This document shows, in pieces, positions 31,780-41,322 of a DNA stretch of 64,000 bases. The notes under the pieces were generated by a model. The model was given only the letters and a program-made list of their open reading frames with translations. It made no database searches and was not told the origin of the DNA. A program made the position numbers and the translations under genes. Source of the DNA: Pumilibacter intestinalis (lineage in GTDB: Bacteria > Bacillota > Clostridia > Christensenellales > Pumilibacteraceae); contig NZ_CALPCH010000006.1 in NCBI RefSeq assembly GCF_943193005.1, positions 1 through 64,000 of the forward strand, read 5' to 3'. The number at the start of each line of letters is the position of its first letter. Position 1 is the first letter of the stretch.

Positions 31780-33828
31780 CTATTTCTTACCGAGATATTT
31801 GTCCATAAAGTAGCACGGCACAGCCGACCAAGCGTGGCACAAACTGCCCGCGTCGCCGAAATCCGCCTCGCCGAGCGCGGTTTCCCAATAAGACGTTGCG
31901 CCGCTCTTGAGCATGCCGCCGAAAATTCGGCAAATTTCGTTCAAGCAAAACTCTTTGTTTGAGGTGTATTTCATTATGGCGTCGTATTTCCATTGCAAGG
32001 TTGCAAAAGTGCACTCGCCCATGCCATCGGGCGGACTCATGAGGGCGGCAACAACCTTTTCGGCTCTCTCGCGCTCTATTCCCGCCATAGCCAAAACCGC
32101 TTGAGTGTAGCCGTGCAATCCGAACTTTTTGCCGCTACCGTCTATAAACGACATATACAGCCCGCTTTGCTCGTCGTAGAATTTTTCAAACGAGGCTTCC
32201 GCCCTCTCGGCATAGCGAACGCATTCTTCGGCTTTTTCCGCATTGCCTTCGGTTTCGTACAAACTGCCGAGCGCGCGCGACGCGAGCGCAAACAGCGCGG
32301 TAAGTATGGCGTCGTAAGTTTGGGGTATCTCCGAGTCGCGGAAAAACACGCCGCCGTCCAGCCCGTCCACCCACTCGTAAAAATTCCAATATCTTTCGGT
32401 GGTGAAACAGGCAAGTCCGTTTTCGCAAAGCCTTGCGGCAAAGGTGCGCCACATACACTCGGCGGCGGGCAACAGCTCGCGCACGAACTCGCCGCAATAA
32501 CTCTGTTGCGCGTTTTCGTGCAAAGCAAGCAACCAATAGAGCGCAAACGACGGAATTGTGATTGTGTTTCTCGCAGGCGGGCACAGTTCGGGAAGCCCGT
32601 CGGCGTTTATGCTCGCCGCGATATCGCGCAAAGCCGCGCGAGGCAAATCGATTTCCCCGAAAACGCCGTAGCCGAACAGCATTTGATTGCGCGAGTCCAT
32701 GCTGTAGAGAGCCTGCTCGCGCCACGGGCAATCCTCGTAATGAACGTGCGCACACAGCTTCAAAGTGCGCTTGCCTACGGCGTAAAGCTCGTTCAAAAGC
32801 CTGTCGCCCCAATCTTTTTGAATTTCGGCAAACGGATAGAGGGCCTCGCGCAACGTGCACGCGCTCAAAGTAAGCTCGTCAGTATCTGCAAACAGCGCGA
32901 TATATCTGCAACCCAAACGGTGCAAATCGTCGCAAAACTCGTTGCGCCCCGCCTTAAGCGAAAGTTCCGCGCCGAAGTTCCTATCGCCCACCGCCGTTCT
33001 CGGTCTTAAATCGGCGAGATGTTCGCCCCAGCCGAGCATTGCGGCGCAGTTTTCGGGCACGCTTACGTCGAATTGCAAATAGCCCGCGGTTTCCGCGCCC
33101 AAATCCATTATAACGTATATGCCGCCGCTCCCGTCCGACTTGAACGTAACCGCTCTATCGAGCGACGCTCTTTCCGTCCGCCCCTCGCCCGTCATTTCGG
33201 CAAACCTGCGTGCTGACAGCCAGGCAAGTTGCATGCGTTCCGCCGCCGTGCCGCCCTGCTCGCATTTGTAAACGCCTTGAGCGCAAACAGCGCTCTTTAC
33301 GGGCGCGGTGAGTTCGAATCTTTTAACGGGGCGTTCGCGCTCCTTAAATTCCGTTTTTACCGAAACAGCTTTAGAGTACGGCACTTCGGGCGCGGATAAA
33401 TCGTAACGCCAGCAAGGTCCTAACTGCGGAGTAACCGAATAATCTTCGTCCGAAATCGCGGAGTAAACGCGGCAGTTCGTGTTTTCTCCGCCGCACGCCA
33501 AAACTTTGTCGTCCTCGAGAATTTCGAACGCAACGCAGGGCGATACTGCGCGGCAAACCGAATAGTCTCGCTCTATATGGTGAGCAACGAGCCGAAACTC
33601 GTTTTCGCCTTTTACCGCAAATTCGGCGATATCTATGCCATCCACCGTTTTCGCGCCGAACGAGTCAACGTATTGCCCCAAGCCCGCGAGTTTGCCGTTT
33701 ACGTAGGCGGCGTATTCCCAGTCCGCGCCCACGCGCAAAGTAACTTTGCCGCTCCCGCTTACCGTAAACTTTTCGCAAAACTCCGCATACGCGTTCGCGG
33801 CGTCGTCGCCTGTCCAAATCCATTGCAT
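31780..33828 (-). CDS. GH78-like alpha-L-rhamnosidase
   Basis: The 682-residue protein follows the GH78 plan: an N-terminal beta-sandwich carbohydrate-binding part (WIWTGDD to about 130), a further sandwich to about 340, and an (alpha/alpha)6 barrel with YEDCPWREQALYSMDSR near 368-384, where GH78 enzymes place their catalytic acidic residues. TSYWETALG and SLCHAWSAVP near the end also match. It should release terminal rhamnose from glycosides. No signal peptide is present, so it would act on imported oligosaccharides. GGAGGG precedes the ATG. It is shorter than many GH78 proteins, which often exceed 800 residues. Confidence 0.82.
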   Translation of the reverse strand: MQWIWTGDDAANAYAEFCEKFTVSGSGKVTLRVGADWEYAAYVNGKLAGLGQYVDSFGAKTVDGIDIAEFAVKGENEFRLVAHHIERDYSVCRAVSPCVAFEILEDDKVLACGGENTNCRVYSAISDEDYSVTPQLGPCWRYDLSAPEVPYSKAVSVKTEFKERERPVKRFELTAPVKSAVCAQGVYKCEQGGTAAERMQLAWLSARRFAEMTGEGRTERASLDRAVTFKSDGSGGIYVIMDLGAETAGYLQFDVSVPENCAAMLGWGEHLADLRPRTAVGDRNFGAELSLKAGRNEFCDDLHRLGCRYIALFADTDELTLSACTLREALYPFAEIQKDWGDRLLNELYAVGKRTLKLCAHVHYEDCPWREQALYSMDSRNQMLFGYGVFGEIDLPRAALRDIAASINADGLPELCPPARNTITIPSFALYWLLALHENAQQSYCGEFVRELLPAAECMWRTFAARLCENGLACFTTERYWNFYEWVDGLDGGVFFRDSEIPQTYDAILTALFALASRALGSLYETEGNAEKAEECVRYAERAEASFEKFYDEQSGLYMSFIDGSGKKFGLHGYTQAVLAMAGIERERAEKVVAALMSPPDGMGECTFATLQWKYDAIMKYTSNKEFCLNEICRIFGGMLKSGATSYWETALGEADFGDAGSLCHAWSAVPCYFMDKYLGKK

Positions 33829-33968
33829 AAAATTACCCTCCGAGCCTATATTCGCACCCCTGATATTCGCGCCGCGTTTTCAGGCGTAAATCCCCACTTT
33901 TTCGGCGGCTATTATTCCGTCTACTATCATATTTTGATAAAAAATGAGATTGTCGGCTAATCGAGAAT

Positions 33969-33997
33969 ATTATACACCATTTTAACACCGTGCGCAA
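33969..33997 (-). promoter_or_regulatory. Promoter of the GH78-like gene
   Basis: On the minus strand TTGCGC (33997-33992), 17 bases and TATAAT (33974-33969). The leader holds an inverted repeat TATCA-5-TGATA at 33925-33939, a possible operator. Confidence 0.55.
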
Positions 33998-34130
33998 CAA
34001 ATATAAACTCGGTAAAATTTTTCTCTTGCGCTTAAAAGCCGAAACGCTACCCGTTGCCGTAAGCAAAGCCAACTAAACTCAGTTTATTTTCAAGCGTATT
34101 TCGGCAAGGTTTTTTCAACTTTTTTGCAAT

Positions 34131-34159
34131 AAAAAAAGAGAACCCTCGGAGGGGTTCTC
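34131..34159 (-). terminator. Terminator of the GH95-like gene
   Basis: On the minus strand GAGAACCCC and GGGTTCTC pair around a short loop and run into seven Ts. Confidence 0.85.
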
Positions 34160-34183
34160 CCGTAATATTAAACTTTTCGATTC

Positions 34184-36583
34184 TTACAGGCGAATTTCTA
34201 TATTCGCAACCTTGCCTGCCGCAAGCGAAAGACCGCTTACAACGCCGCTTTCGTAGTCCGCTTTTTCTCCGCCCGCGGGCTTGCAAACAAATCTCTTTGC
34301 GCCCTCGGGCAGTTTGAGGTCTACTTTTACCGCTCTGCGCGATTTGAGCTTTAAGAGCACTACGCCCTTTTTCTTATCCCAGGCAAGCGAGGTAACCTCC
34401 ACGCCGGTGCGCGTTTGAAGCCCCGAAACCTCGCCTTTGGGCAGTTGCGACGGAAGCGCGGGCAAAATCTTGATTGTTTTGGGGTCGGACTGCACGAGCA
34501 TTTCCTGCAATGCGGCGGTAACGCCCATGTTGCTCTCCACGGTGTACTGCGCCCACTTGCCGTTGCTGCCCATGCCCATGCCTCTCCAGTCGGTTGCGGA
34601 GAACACGAGGTTGTTCATCGCCATGCAACGGGTCATGTTGGATATGATATCGAACGCCGCGTCGCCGTCGCCGAGACGGGCGAACACAGACGCGTAGCGG
34701 CTCAGGCTCATGGAGGTGTGCTCCGAGCTTGCTCCCGCTATTTTCTTGCGGGCGGCGAGAGTAAACGCCTTGTGCATATCGGGATTTTCTTCGGTAATTT
34801 CTCTGCCCGGATAAACGGGATAAAACATTGCCGTAGACGGCGAAGTATAGTTGTCGGCAAACGAGGGGTCTATATATTCGCGCACGGTGCCGTCGTCGTT
34901 GAGTTTGTATTCGGGCATGCGGGTGAGCATATCCTTCCACTTGGGAATTTCGGATTTGTTGATTGCGGCGCGCTCGCTTCCCTCTATGAGATTTACGAAA
35001 AGCTCCTTTACTATGGCGAAATCCACCGCCGAACTGCGGGCTATCTCCAAAGTATCCGCGCCGCCGTTCGCGTAGTTGGCGGGCGTTGTGTCGGGCGAAT
35101 ACGAGGGGCAACTCTCGTATTTGTTGCCCGCGTCTATCTTGAGGAAATTCTCGTAAAACAGCGCAACCTCTTTCATAAACGGCAACGCGCGGGTTTTAAG
35201 GAATTTCAAATCGTCGGTGTACAGATAGTAATCGTAGAATAACTGCGCTATCCATCCGGCAACGCCCGTGAAATGTATTACCCTGCTGTCTACCATTCCG
35301 AGCACGCCCGTGCCGTGCGCCATTACCGACGGAATGAATATACCGCGGCAACCGTAAAGGCGGGATGCGTTCTTTTTGAGGTCGTCGAGCACGCTTTCGT
35401 AATAAGTAAACACGCTGAGCATTTGGTCGGCAAGGTTGCCCGTAAGCACGTGAGAGTATGTGTTTTGAAGGCTTCCCGCGGCGTTCACCTGCGCAAACGG
35501 AGCTTTATAGTCGCCGCACCACAATCCGTAAGGCGACAACGGGTGCGACGCGTCGGACGAGCCGCATATCATGAGATATCTGCCGTATGCCCAAAGTTTT
35601 TCGGTAAGCGCGGGGCTTACTTCGCCCTCGGTAAACGCCTTTCTCAAAAGGTCGTCCGCCGCCATATCGCGGTTTTCGGCGTCGAGGTCGAGCTCTGCGG
35701 ACGCAAACAGTTTATTATGGAGCGGAGTGTGCTCTTTGAGCAGTTTTTCATACGTGGATTTAACGGCTTTGAGCGACTCGCGAATTGCTTTCCACTCTTT
35801 TTCGCGCTGACTCTCCACAAACGGACGGATAAACACGAGTATTTTTTCCGCGCCGCGTATGGTTATGCCGTCGGTTTCCACTATCTGCTCGCCGCCGTAG
35901 TGGTTTATAAATCCCACCGCGCCGAAATCCGCGCCCGAATCGCTGCGGGCGGAAAAGAGCATAAAGTATTTTTCGTATTTGATATTGAGTCCGTCGGGCA
36001 GTTTGGAAACCGCGTCGGGAGTGCGCACGTTGAAACGGTCGTGCAAATCGAGCGAAAGTTTAACGTCTATCGCCTTTCCGCCCGTGCGCGTAATCTCGTA
36101 AACAATCATGTTTTGGGCGCGTGACACGAACATGGAGCGGTCGTAGCGGGTTGCGCCGTCTTTGAACGAAACCGAGGTTTCGCCGTTTTCCATATTGAGC
36201 ACGCGGCCGTATTCTTTGGCGGCTCGGTCGAGTCGCATATCCACGTGAAAATCGCACAGCGGCAAAGGATAACTGAGCGTGGGGCGATAATTCTTTGCTA
36301 TGAGCGCGTTTTTGAGCACGTCTTCGGCTTCGCGCACGTCGCCTTCGTCCACTTTTTTGCGAACCGCGGGAAGCTTATCGGCTACGTCCTGAAGCACGCC
36401 TACGCCGCCTTGCCACCAGCTGTCGCTGTGGGTTATCATAATAACGTCGTTAGCCGCGCCGCCGTATACCGCCGCGCCTATAACTCCGTTGCCTACGGGA
36501 ATTGCCTCTCGCCAAGTAGACCCCCACCACCCCGCGGGCATGGTGAACTTAAGTGCATTTTTCGGTTTGCGTATAGTTACCAT
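34184..36583 (-). CDS. GH95-like glycoside hydrolase
   Basis: The 799-residue protein opens with WREAIPVGNGVIGAAVYGG, the GH95 N-terminal signature, and continues with an (alpha/alpha)6-type region. Family members are alpha-L-fucosidases or alpha-galactosidases; the substrate is not settled here. No export signal is present. GAGG lies 6 bases before the ATG at 36583; a TTG four codons earlier is less likely. It shares direction with the GH78-like gene but has its own promoter and terminator, so the two are separate units that may serve one glycan. Confidence 0.75.
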   Translation of the reverse strand: MVTIRKPKNALKFTMPAGWWGSTWREAIPVGNGVIGAAVYGGAANDVIMITHSDSWWQGGVGVLQDVADKLPAVRKKVDEGDVREAEDVLKNALIAKNYRPTLSYPLPLCDFHVDMRLDRAAKEYGRVLNMENGETSVSFKDGATRYDRSMFVSRAQNMIVYEITRTGGKAIDVKLSLDLHDRFNVRTPDAVSKLPDGLNIKYEKYFMLFSARSDSGADFGAVGFINHYGGEQIVETDGITIRGAEKILVFIRPFVESQREKEWKAIRESLKAVKSTYEKLLKEHTPLHNKLFASAELDLDAENRDMAADDLLRKAFTEGEVSPALTEKLWAYGRYLMICGSSDASHPLSPYGLWCGDYKAPFAQVNAAGSLQNTYSHVLTGNLADQMLSVFTYYESVLDDLKKNASRLYGCRGIFIPSVMAHGTGVLGMVDSRVIHFTGVAGWIAQLFYDYYLYTDDLKFLKTRALPFMKEVALFYENFLKIDAGNKYESCPSYSPDTTPANYANGGADTLEIARSSAVDFAIVKELFVNLIEGSERAAINKSEIPKWKDMLTRMPEYKLNDDGTVREYIDPSFADNYTSPSTAMFYPVYPGREITEENPDMHKAFTLAARKKIAGASSEHTSMSLSRYASVFARLGDGDAAFDIISNMTRCMAMNNLVFSATDWRGMGMGSNGKWAQYTVESNMGVTAALQEMLVQSDPKTIKILPALPSQLPKGEVSGLQTRTGVEVTSLAWDKKKGVVLLKLKSRRAVKVDLKLPEGAKRFVCKPAGGEKADYESGVVSGLSLAAGKVANIEIRL

Positions 36584-36622
36584 ATATATCCTCAACCTTT
36601 TTTCATCGCGTTTTACTACTGT

Positions 36623-36652
36623 ATTATATCACAGCTTTCAAGATTTTGTCTA
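36623..36652 (-). promoter_or_regulatory. Promoter of the GH95-like gene
   Basis: On the minus strand TAGACA (36652-36647), 18 bases and TATAAT (36628-36623), about 40 bases before the start codon. Confidence 0.5.
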
Positions 36653-36671
36653 CCGTAAGACCGACCGTAAA

Positions 36672-36706
36672 AGGGCAAAAATGCTTTTTTTCGGCTTTTT
36701 TGCCCT
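36672..36706 (-). terminator. Terminator of the M28-like gene
   Basis: AGGGCAAAAA pairs with TTTTTTGCCCT around a T-rich loop, just downstream of the M28-like gene on the minus strand. Confidence 0.6.
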
Positions 36707-36740
36707 CTCTTTATCGGTTTATTTTGCTTTACGCCCGCTA

Positions 36741-39329
36741 TTATACGGATTTGGTAAGTTTTATCACTATGCCCGAATGCGGCGTAATTCCCTCTTCGGG
36801 ATTGGATTTCGCGTAACTGCTTAGCTTCTGCCAATCTTCGGTTTGGTTATCGGAAGCGGGCAGGTTTCTGTCGTTGAACACGTGCTGTTCGAATTCCACC
36901 GTGCACGAACCTTCTATCTTCATGGAAGCAAGTTCGTAGCCGTAAGGCAATCTGAACGTGACGTTTTCTTCGTTGTTGAATTCGTACTCCATGCCGTCTG
37001 CGCTCTGCCCCGACTCGCGGAAGCTAACCTTTTTCACCGCCGACGCATTTTTGAGCCGCACGGTTATTTGCGACTTGTCGAGGTCTATGGTGGAGAACGA
37101 AATTTCGCCGTCGGCGGCGTCGCCTATGCTCGGCGTAACTCCGCCCATAAGCGAGCTTGCGCTTCCGTTATAGCTCTTAACGTAGGCGTTCTTTTCGGCG
37201 TCCCATTTAAGGTCGCCCACCGCGTAGCGGATATAATCGTAGGCTATGCGGTCGTGAACCTCCACCGTAACCGCAGAACCGTCGTACACGTAAACGAGAG
37301 AGTCGTTATATATCGAATCGTAATACGAGGGCACGTCGAGCGCGGATGACGAGAACGAGGTGGAGAACGACGAGAACAGCATAATCATTACCGACGCTAT
37401 AACGCACACGGTAACAAGACCTATGCGGTTGAGATAGTTCCACGGCGTCTTTTCTTTTATGATTTTTTTGGAGGTCACCTCGGTGAACTTGCCTTTCTTT
37501 GCGCGGTCCTCCACCTTTTCGGTAACCATGCGCTCATAGCGAACGGTGCGCTCGGGGAGCTTTTTGAACGCCTTGTCCAAAACGGGTTTGAGGTAGTCGG
37601 CAAAGGGCGCTATAAAGCCGGCAAGAGCTATCATGAACGCCATGAGCACAACAATGGAAACCGCGGGGAAAAGCGTTTGCGCCGCGAACATTACGGGAAC
37701 GGCAACGGGAAGAGTAAACACCGCCGCCCACACGTAGAGAAACAGCCTGTCTATATCCATGCCGAACTTGGCTTTGAATTTGTTTTTAGCCGCCGCGGTT
37801 GCAATCATAGCCGCGAGCGAGAATATCGCCGCGCAGGTAAACGGATAACTTATCGCGGGCGCGGCGAACGAAAGTATCACAGCCGCAACCGCAAACAGCA
37901 CGGTGTTTCCGCGAACCACGTCCGCCGCTCTCACCGCAAACGTGCGCTTAAGAATAATATAGAAGAACACGGCTATCGTAATCGCCATTATGCTTGCCGA
38001 TACGAACAGTCCGCCGCCCGCAAACTTTATAGACGAAAGCCCTTGGAACGGGAGCACGCCGAAGCCGCACAGCAAGAGCGCGAACAGGTAATAAAGCCCG
38101 AGCATTACGAGCATAGAGCCGAGGATAGCCACAAGCTGAACTGCGGCTCCCGCGAGCGTCTTGCCCCACGAGAACGCCTTAGTTCGCATATTGACGATTG
38201 CGGCGGCTATAAGCATTGCCGCGATTACGCCCGCTATAACGTATGCAACCGCATTGGAATAGCTTACGGTGAGCACGTCGAGATAGGAGAAATACACTCC
38301 GTCAACGTCCGATTTTATATCGCCGAGCGAGGAGTTCGCAAAGCACTCCACAAACTTGCTCATTGCGTTTGCCTGCTGACTTACGAGGTTATTGTTAACG
38401 GTTACGTCGTCCGACGTGGCGTAGTCGTTAAATCCGCCGCGGTTATCGAACACGAGCGAACCGTAGTCGCCGAACGCCTTGTTTCCCGCATTGTTGCCGC
38501 CCGACGCGAGCACCTCGAGCGCACTCGAGGCGAGCGCACTGCCGTTGAAAGACGCGTACTTATTCATTACGCCCAAAGAGCCGTCGTTGCCGCCGTAGAG
38601 CATGAGCGTGCCGCCCGTGCCGCCTACGCGGAAATCGCCCGCCGCGCGTATGTTCTTTGCCACGTTATCGAAGCCCGCAAACTGATTTACGAACGCGCAA
38701 GCTCCGAGGTCGCCCTCCTGCCCCGCGTCGCCGAAAAGAAACACCACCGTGTTTTTGGGAGCGGCATTGCTCGCAAGCATGTCCGCGGCGGTTTGCAAAA
38801 GCGCACCGGTTGCCGACGCGTCGGCTGCGCCTCCGAGATACGCGCTGTCGTAACGGGCGTGCAAAAGTATCGCGTCCGCGCTCTCGCCGGGTATTGCGAG
38901 TATGAGATTTTCCACCTCGCGCTCGGCGGCTATTTCGTCGCCGTTTTGCGAATCCTGTTTAACCTTTGTTTTCTGAACGTACAGCGAAGCACGGTTCTTG
39001 CCCTCGGCGGTCTTAGAGTATTCGGCGGTATCGTTGCCGTCGTCGTCGAGTTCGCCGTTCTCAACCAATATCGCGCCCGCTTTCACAAGCTCGGTTTCTA
39101 TATAGTCGCGAACCGCTTTGTGCGCTTCGGCGTCATACGAGTTGTGAGGGCGGTTCTCCTCTCCGCCGGACTGAGCAATCTTTACGGCGTAGTCGAACGC
39201 GGCGTTCACTTTGGAGTCGGCAAGATTGCCGCCGCTCATTCCTACGCGCGAGTCAACCATTCCCAACACGAGCATAAGCACTACCAAAGCCGCCAAAATG
39301 GGATAGTAAACGCGCTTGAATATCTTCAT
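36741..39329 (-). CDS. M28-like membrane pseudo-peptidase
   Basis: The 862-residue protein has an N-terminal anchor (residues 8-24), an extracytoplasmic M28-type domain to about 350, about eight membrane segments to about 660, and a C-terminal beta-rich domain. The layout recalls ER/vacuolar-type M28 proteins. The metal site is degenerate: the family GAHYDS reads HARYDS with Arg159 for the first His, the EE pair reads GQ (203-204), and the C-terminal HT..SD reads YATSDD, leaving chiefly Asp170. It is probably non-catalytic. The start is set at 39329 after CGGAGG (11 bases away). Confidence 0.65.
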   Translation of the reverse strand: MKIFKRVYYPILAALVVLMLVLGMVDSRVGMSGGNLADSKVNAAFDYAVKIAQSGGEENRPHNSYDAEAHKAVRDYIETELVKAGAILVENGELDDDGNDTAEYSKTAEGKNRASLYVQKTKVKQDSQNGDEIAAEREVENLILAIPGESADAILLHARYDSAYLGGAADASATGALLQTAADMLASNAAPKNTVVFLFGDAGQEGDLGACAFVNQFAGFDNVAKNIRAAGDFRVGGTGGTLMLYGGNDGSLGVMNKYASFNGSALASSALEVLASGGNNAGNKAFGDYGSLVFDNRGGFNDYATSDDVTVNNNLVSQQANAMSKFVECFANSSLGDIKSDVDGVYFSYLDVLTVSYSNAVAYVIAGVIAAMLIAAAIVNMRTKAFSWGKTLAGAAVQLVAILGSMLVMLGLYYLFALLLCGFGVLPFQGLSSIKFAGGGLFVSASIMAITIAVFFYIILKRTFAVRAADVVRGNTVLFAVAAVILSFAAPAISYPFTCAAIFSLAAMIATAAAKNKFKAKFGMDIDRLFLYVWAAVFTLPVAVPVMFAAQTLFPAVSIVVLMAFMIALAGFIAPFADYLKPVLDKAFKKLPERTVRYERMVTEKVEDRAKKGKFTEVTSKKIIKEKTPWNYLNRIGLVTVCVIASVMIMLFSSFSTSFSSSALDVPSYYDSIYNDSLVYVYDGSAVTVEVHDRIAYDYIRYAVGDLKWDAEKNAYVKSYNGSASSLMGGVTPSIGDAADGEISFSTIDLDKSQITVRLKNASAVKKVSFRESGQSADGMEYEFNNEENVTFRLPYGYELASMKIEGSCTVEFEQHVFNDRNLPASDNQTEDWQKLSSYAKSNPEEGITPHSGIVIKLTKSV

Positions 39330-39440
39330 CAGGGTGATAACCTCCGTCATTTTACAAAAATGCTCTTATTATTTTACCACACCTTAACGCAAATTACAAA
39401 TCTTTTACAGCCACATTTGTGAATATTTGCAAAAATTATT

Positions 39441-39734
39441 TCAGCAAGCGGCGCATGCGTAACGCCCCACGCGGAAAACGGGAGTATCGAAATCGAGCAC
39501 CAATAGCCCGTTTTTCACCTCCGCCGCCCTCGCGATTATTCTGCGGTCGGCTATGCGCGAATACATTGTCCAGCCGTCTACGCACCAAAGCGGTTGCACG
39601 TCGCGCATATATCCGTATATCCTGCCGTCTATGCCGAACGCCCCTATGCGCCCGAATTCGGAGTCGTATTTTATAACCACGGGCTCGCCCGCCCTTAAGT
39701 TTTCCGTTCCGATTGTGTCTACCGCAACAAACAT
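39441..39734 (-). CDS. Small HIRAN-like protein, unknown
   Basis: The 97-residue protein has LRAGEPVVIKYDSE and IDGRIYGYMRDV, similar in order to the small beta-barrel HIRAN domain (L..G..v.l, then iGYlp), which binds DNA ends. The similarity is modest. GAGAGGAC precedes the ATG. It is divergent from the WYL-domain regulator gene and shares its control region, a common sign that a regulator governs its neighbour. Bases 39330-39440 hold the M28-like promoter region only. Confidence 0.5.
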   Translation of the reverse strand: MFVAVDTIGTENLRAGEPVVIKYDSEFGRIGAFGIDGRIYGYMRDVQPLWCVDGWTMYSRIADRRIIARAAEVKNGLLVLDFDTPVFRVGRYACAAC

Positions 39735-39780
39735 GTTCGTGTCCTCTCTCGTTTTTTTCTGCGCACATTATACCACAGTA

Positions 39781-39812
39781 TTGTTGACAGCGTTTGTCAA
39801 CAATGATAAAAT
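39781..39812 (+). promoter_or_regulatory. Promoter and 23-bp palindromic operator of the WYL regulator
   Basis: TTGTTGACA and TGTCAACAA, separated by 5 bases (39781-39803), form a perfect inverted repeat. Its left arm holds the -35 TTGACA, with TAAAAT 17 bases further (39807-39812). A dimer bound here would cover the promoter, which suggests self-regulation and control of the divergent small gene. Confidence 0.75.
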
Positions 39813-39866
39813 AATTTACATAAAACGAAAAAAGTTTTTATCCGAATTTTTCACGGAGGACAAAGC

Positions 39867-40790
39867 ATGAACGCCGACAGCATTATGATAATCTATTTCA
39901 CTCTGTTAGCCAAACGGCGAAAAGTGAAACGAAACGAACTCGCCCTGCGCTCGGGCGTGAACGTGCGCACGGTGAGCCGCGCCATAGACGCCCTCACTCT
40001 CGCGGGCGTGCCCGTGTATTCGGAAACCGGTCCCGACGGCGGATATTACATACCCGACGACTACGTTATAACAAAGGCGGCTTTTACGGCGGAAGAAAAA
40101 GCGCGCATAGCAAACTGCATACTCGCCGCAAAACAAAATTTTTCGGACGGCGTGTGCGATACCGTGCTCGATAAGCTAAGATGCCTCTCCGCACGCGACG
40201 AAAACTTTTTGATACGCTCCGAAACGCTCGTAATAGACGCGTCGGGCTGGAACTCGCCGCAACACCTAAACGCCAAAATAGCCGCGCTCGGAAAGGCCGT
40301 GGAAGAGCGACGCACGGTAAAGATGAAATACGTCGACCGCTACGAGTTTTCGTCCGAACGGTATTTCGACCCCTACTGCCTCGTGCAAAAGAGCGGGCTT
40401 TGGTACGTGTACGGCTGGTGCAGAGCGCGAAAAGATTTCAGACTGTTTAAGCTAGCGCGCATAAAAGACGCCACTCTCACCGACCACGTATTCGAAAAAA
40501 AGCCGAGCAACGTGTACGACAAGTTGCGCGGCGATTTCGAAGGCGACGACCGAGTGGATTTCACCATAGAATTTTCCAATCTCATTTTGCCCGAGGTGGA
40601 GGAGTGGCTGGGCACGGAAGCGATATCGGATACGGGCAGATGCTACACCGCGCACGCCGAAATGCCGGGCGGCAGTCAGCTCGTAAGCAAACTTTTGAGT
40701 TTCGGCTCGAGCGTAAAGGTGGTATCGCCCGCCGCGCTCGCCGAAGAACTCGAAATAGAATGCAAGCGCATGCTCGCAAACTACGCGTGA
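39867..40790 (+). CDS. WYL-domain transcriptional regulator (YafY/DeoR-like)
   Basis: The 307-residue protein has an N-terminal winged helix (VKRNELALRSGVNVRTVSRAIDAL at 19-42), followed by a WYL domain with DPYCLVQKSGLWYVYGWCRARKDFRLFKLARI near 168-200 and a C-terminal extension. WYL domains sense small ligands or nucleic acids. CGGAGGACAAAGC precedes the ATG, and a perfect palindrome overlaps its promoter, so it is probably self-regulated. The ligand is unknown. Confidence 0.88.
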   Translation: MNADSIMIIYFTLLAKRRKVKRNELALRSGVNVRTVSRAIDALTLAGVPVYSETGPDGGYYIPDDYVITKAAFTAEEKARIANCILAAKQNFSDGVCDTVLDKLRCLSARDENFLIRSETLVIDASGWNSPQHLNAKIAALGKAVEERRTVKMKYVDRYEFSSERYFDPYCLVQKSGLWYVYGWCRARKDFRLFKLARIKDATLTDHVFEKKPSNVYDKLRGDFEGDDRVDFTIEFSNLILPEVEEWLGTEAISDTGRCYTAHAEMPGGSQLVSKLLSFGSSVKVVSPAALAEELEIECKRMLANYA

Positions 40791-40805
40791 CACGGTAGCC
40801 CGCGG

Positions 40806-41318
40806 CTATCGCCACTTTTCGTATATCTTTTTAGCCTTAAGCACGCGCTTAACGTAGTTGCGCGTTTCTTCGAAGCCGTATTCTTCCCTTCCCTCCGCTA
40901 TCCAACGCGCCACGTTGCCCTCGCCCGCGTTATACGCCGCGAGGGCGTCTTTTTCCGAAAACTTACCGAGCAGGTATTTTAAGTGAGCCACGCCCAGCCT
41001 TATGTTTGCGGCGGGGTCGTCGAGCCGTTGGGCGAGTTCTTCGTCGCCGAGTTTGGAAGCCGTCCACGCCGCCGTTTGCGGCATGAGTTGCATGAGTCCC
41101 ACCGCGCCCGCGCCGCTTACCGCTTTGGGGTTGTAGCCGCTCTCGGTACGTATCACTCCGCGCACGAGATTTTCGTCCACTCCGAACTCGAGGCAACTCG
41201 CCTTTATTTCCCTTTCGTAGCCGAGCGGATAGCGATAAGACAAAACGACGGCAAACATGAGTATTGCCGCCGCCGAAACGATTATTGCCGCTATGGCTAT
41301 TTTCAAGGCTTTGGGAAT
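40806..41318 (-). CDS. Membrane-anchored lytic transglycosylase (SLT type)
   Basis: It cleaves peptidoglycan with 1,6-anhydro ends. After one N-terminal membrane helix, the SLT fold shows RTESGYNPKAVS with catalytic Glu, GAVGLMQLMPQTA and AAYNAGEGNV. GGGGAGG lies 7 bases before an ATT codon at 41318, while the first conventional start, TTG at 41306, is 19 bases away. I therefore place the start at ATT (170 residues), which is unusual. The ribosome-binding site overlaps the coaE stop, so translation is probably coupled. The polA-coaE-slt order is familiar from Clostridia. Confidence 0.85.
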   Translation of the reverse strand: MPKALKIAIAAIIVSAAAILMFAVVLSYRYPLGYEREIKASCLEFGVDENLVRGVIRTESGYNPKAVSGAGAVGLMQLMPQTAAWTASKLGDEELAQRLDDPAANIRLGVAHLKYLLGKFSEKDALAAYNAGEGNVARWIAEGREEYGFEETRNYVKRVLKAKKIYEKWR

Positions 41319-41322
41319 GGTT

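Noticed and set aside
37677-39422. 581-codon open frame on the plus strand
   Set aside because: Antisense shadow of the M28-like gene; arginine- and histidine-rich composition, no start signals.
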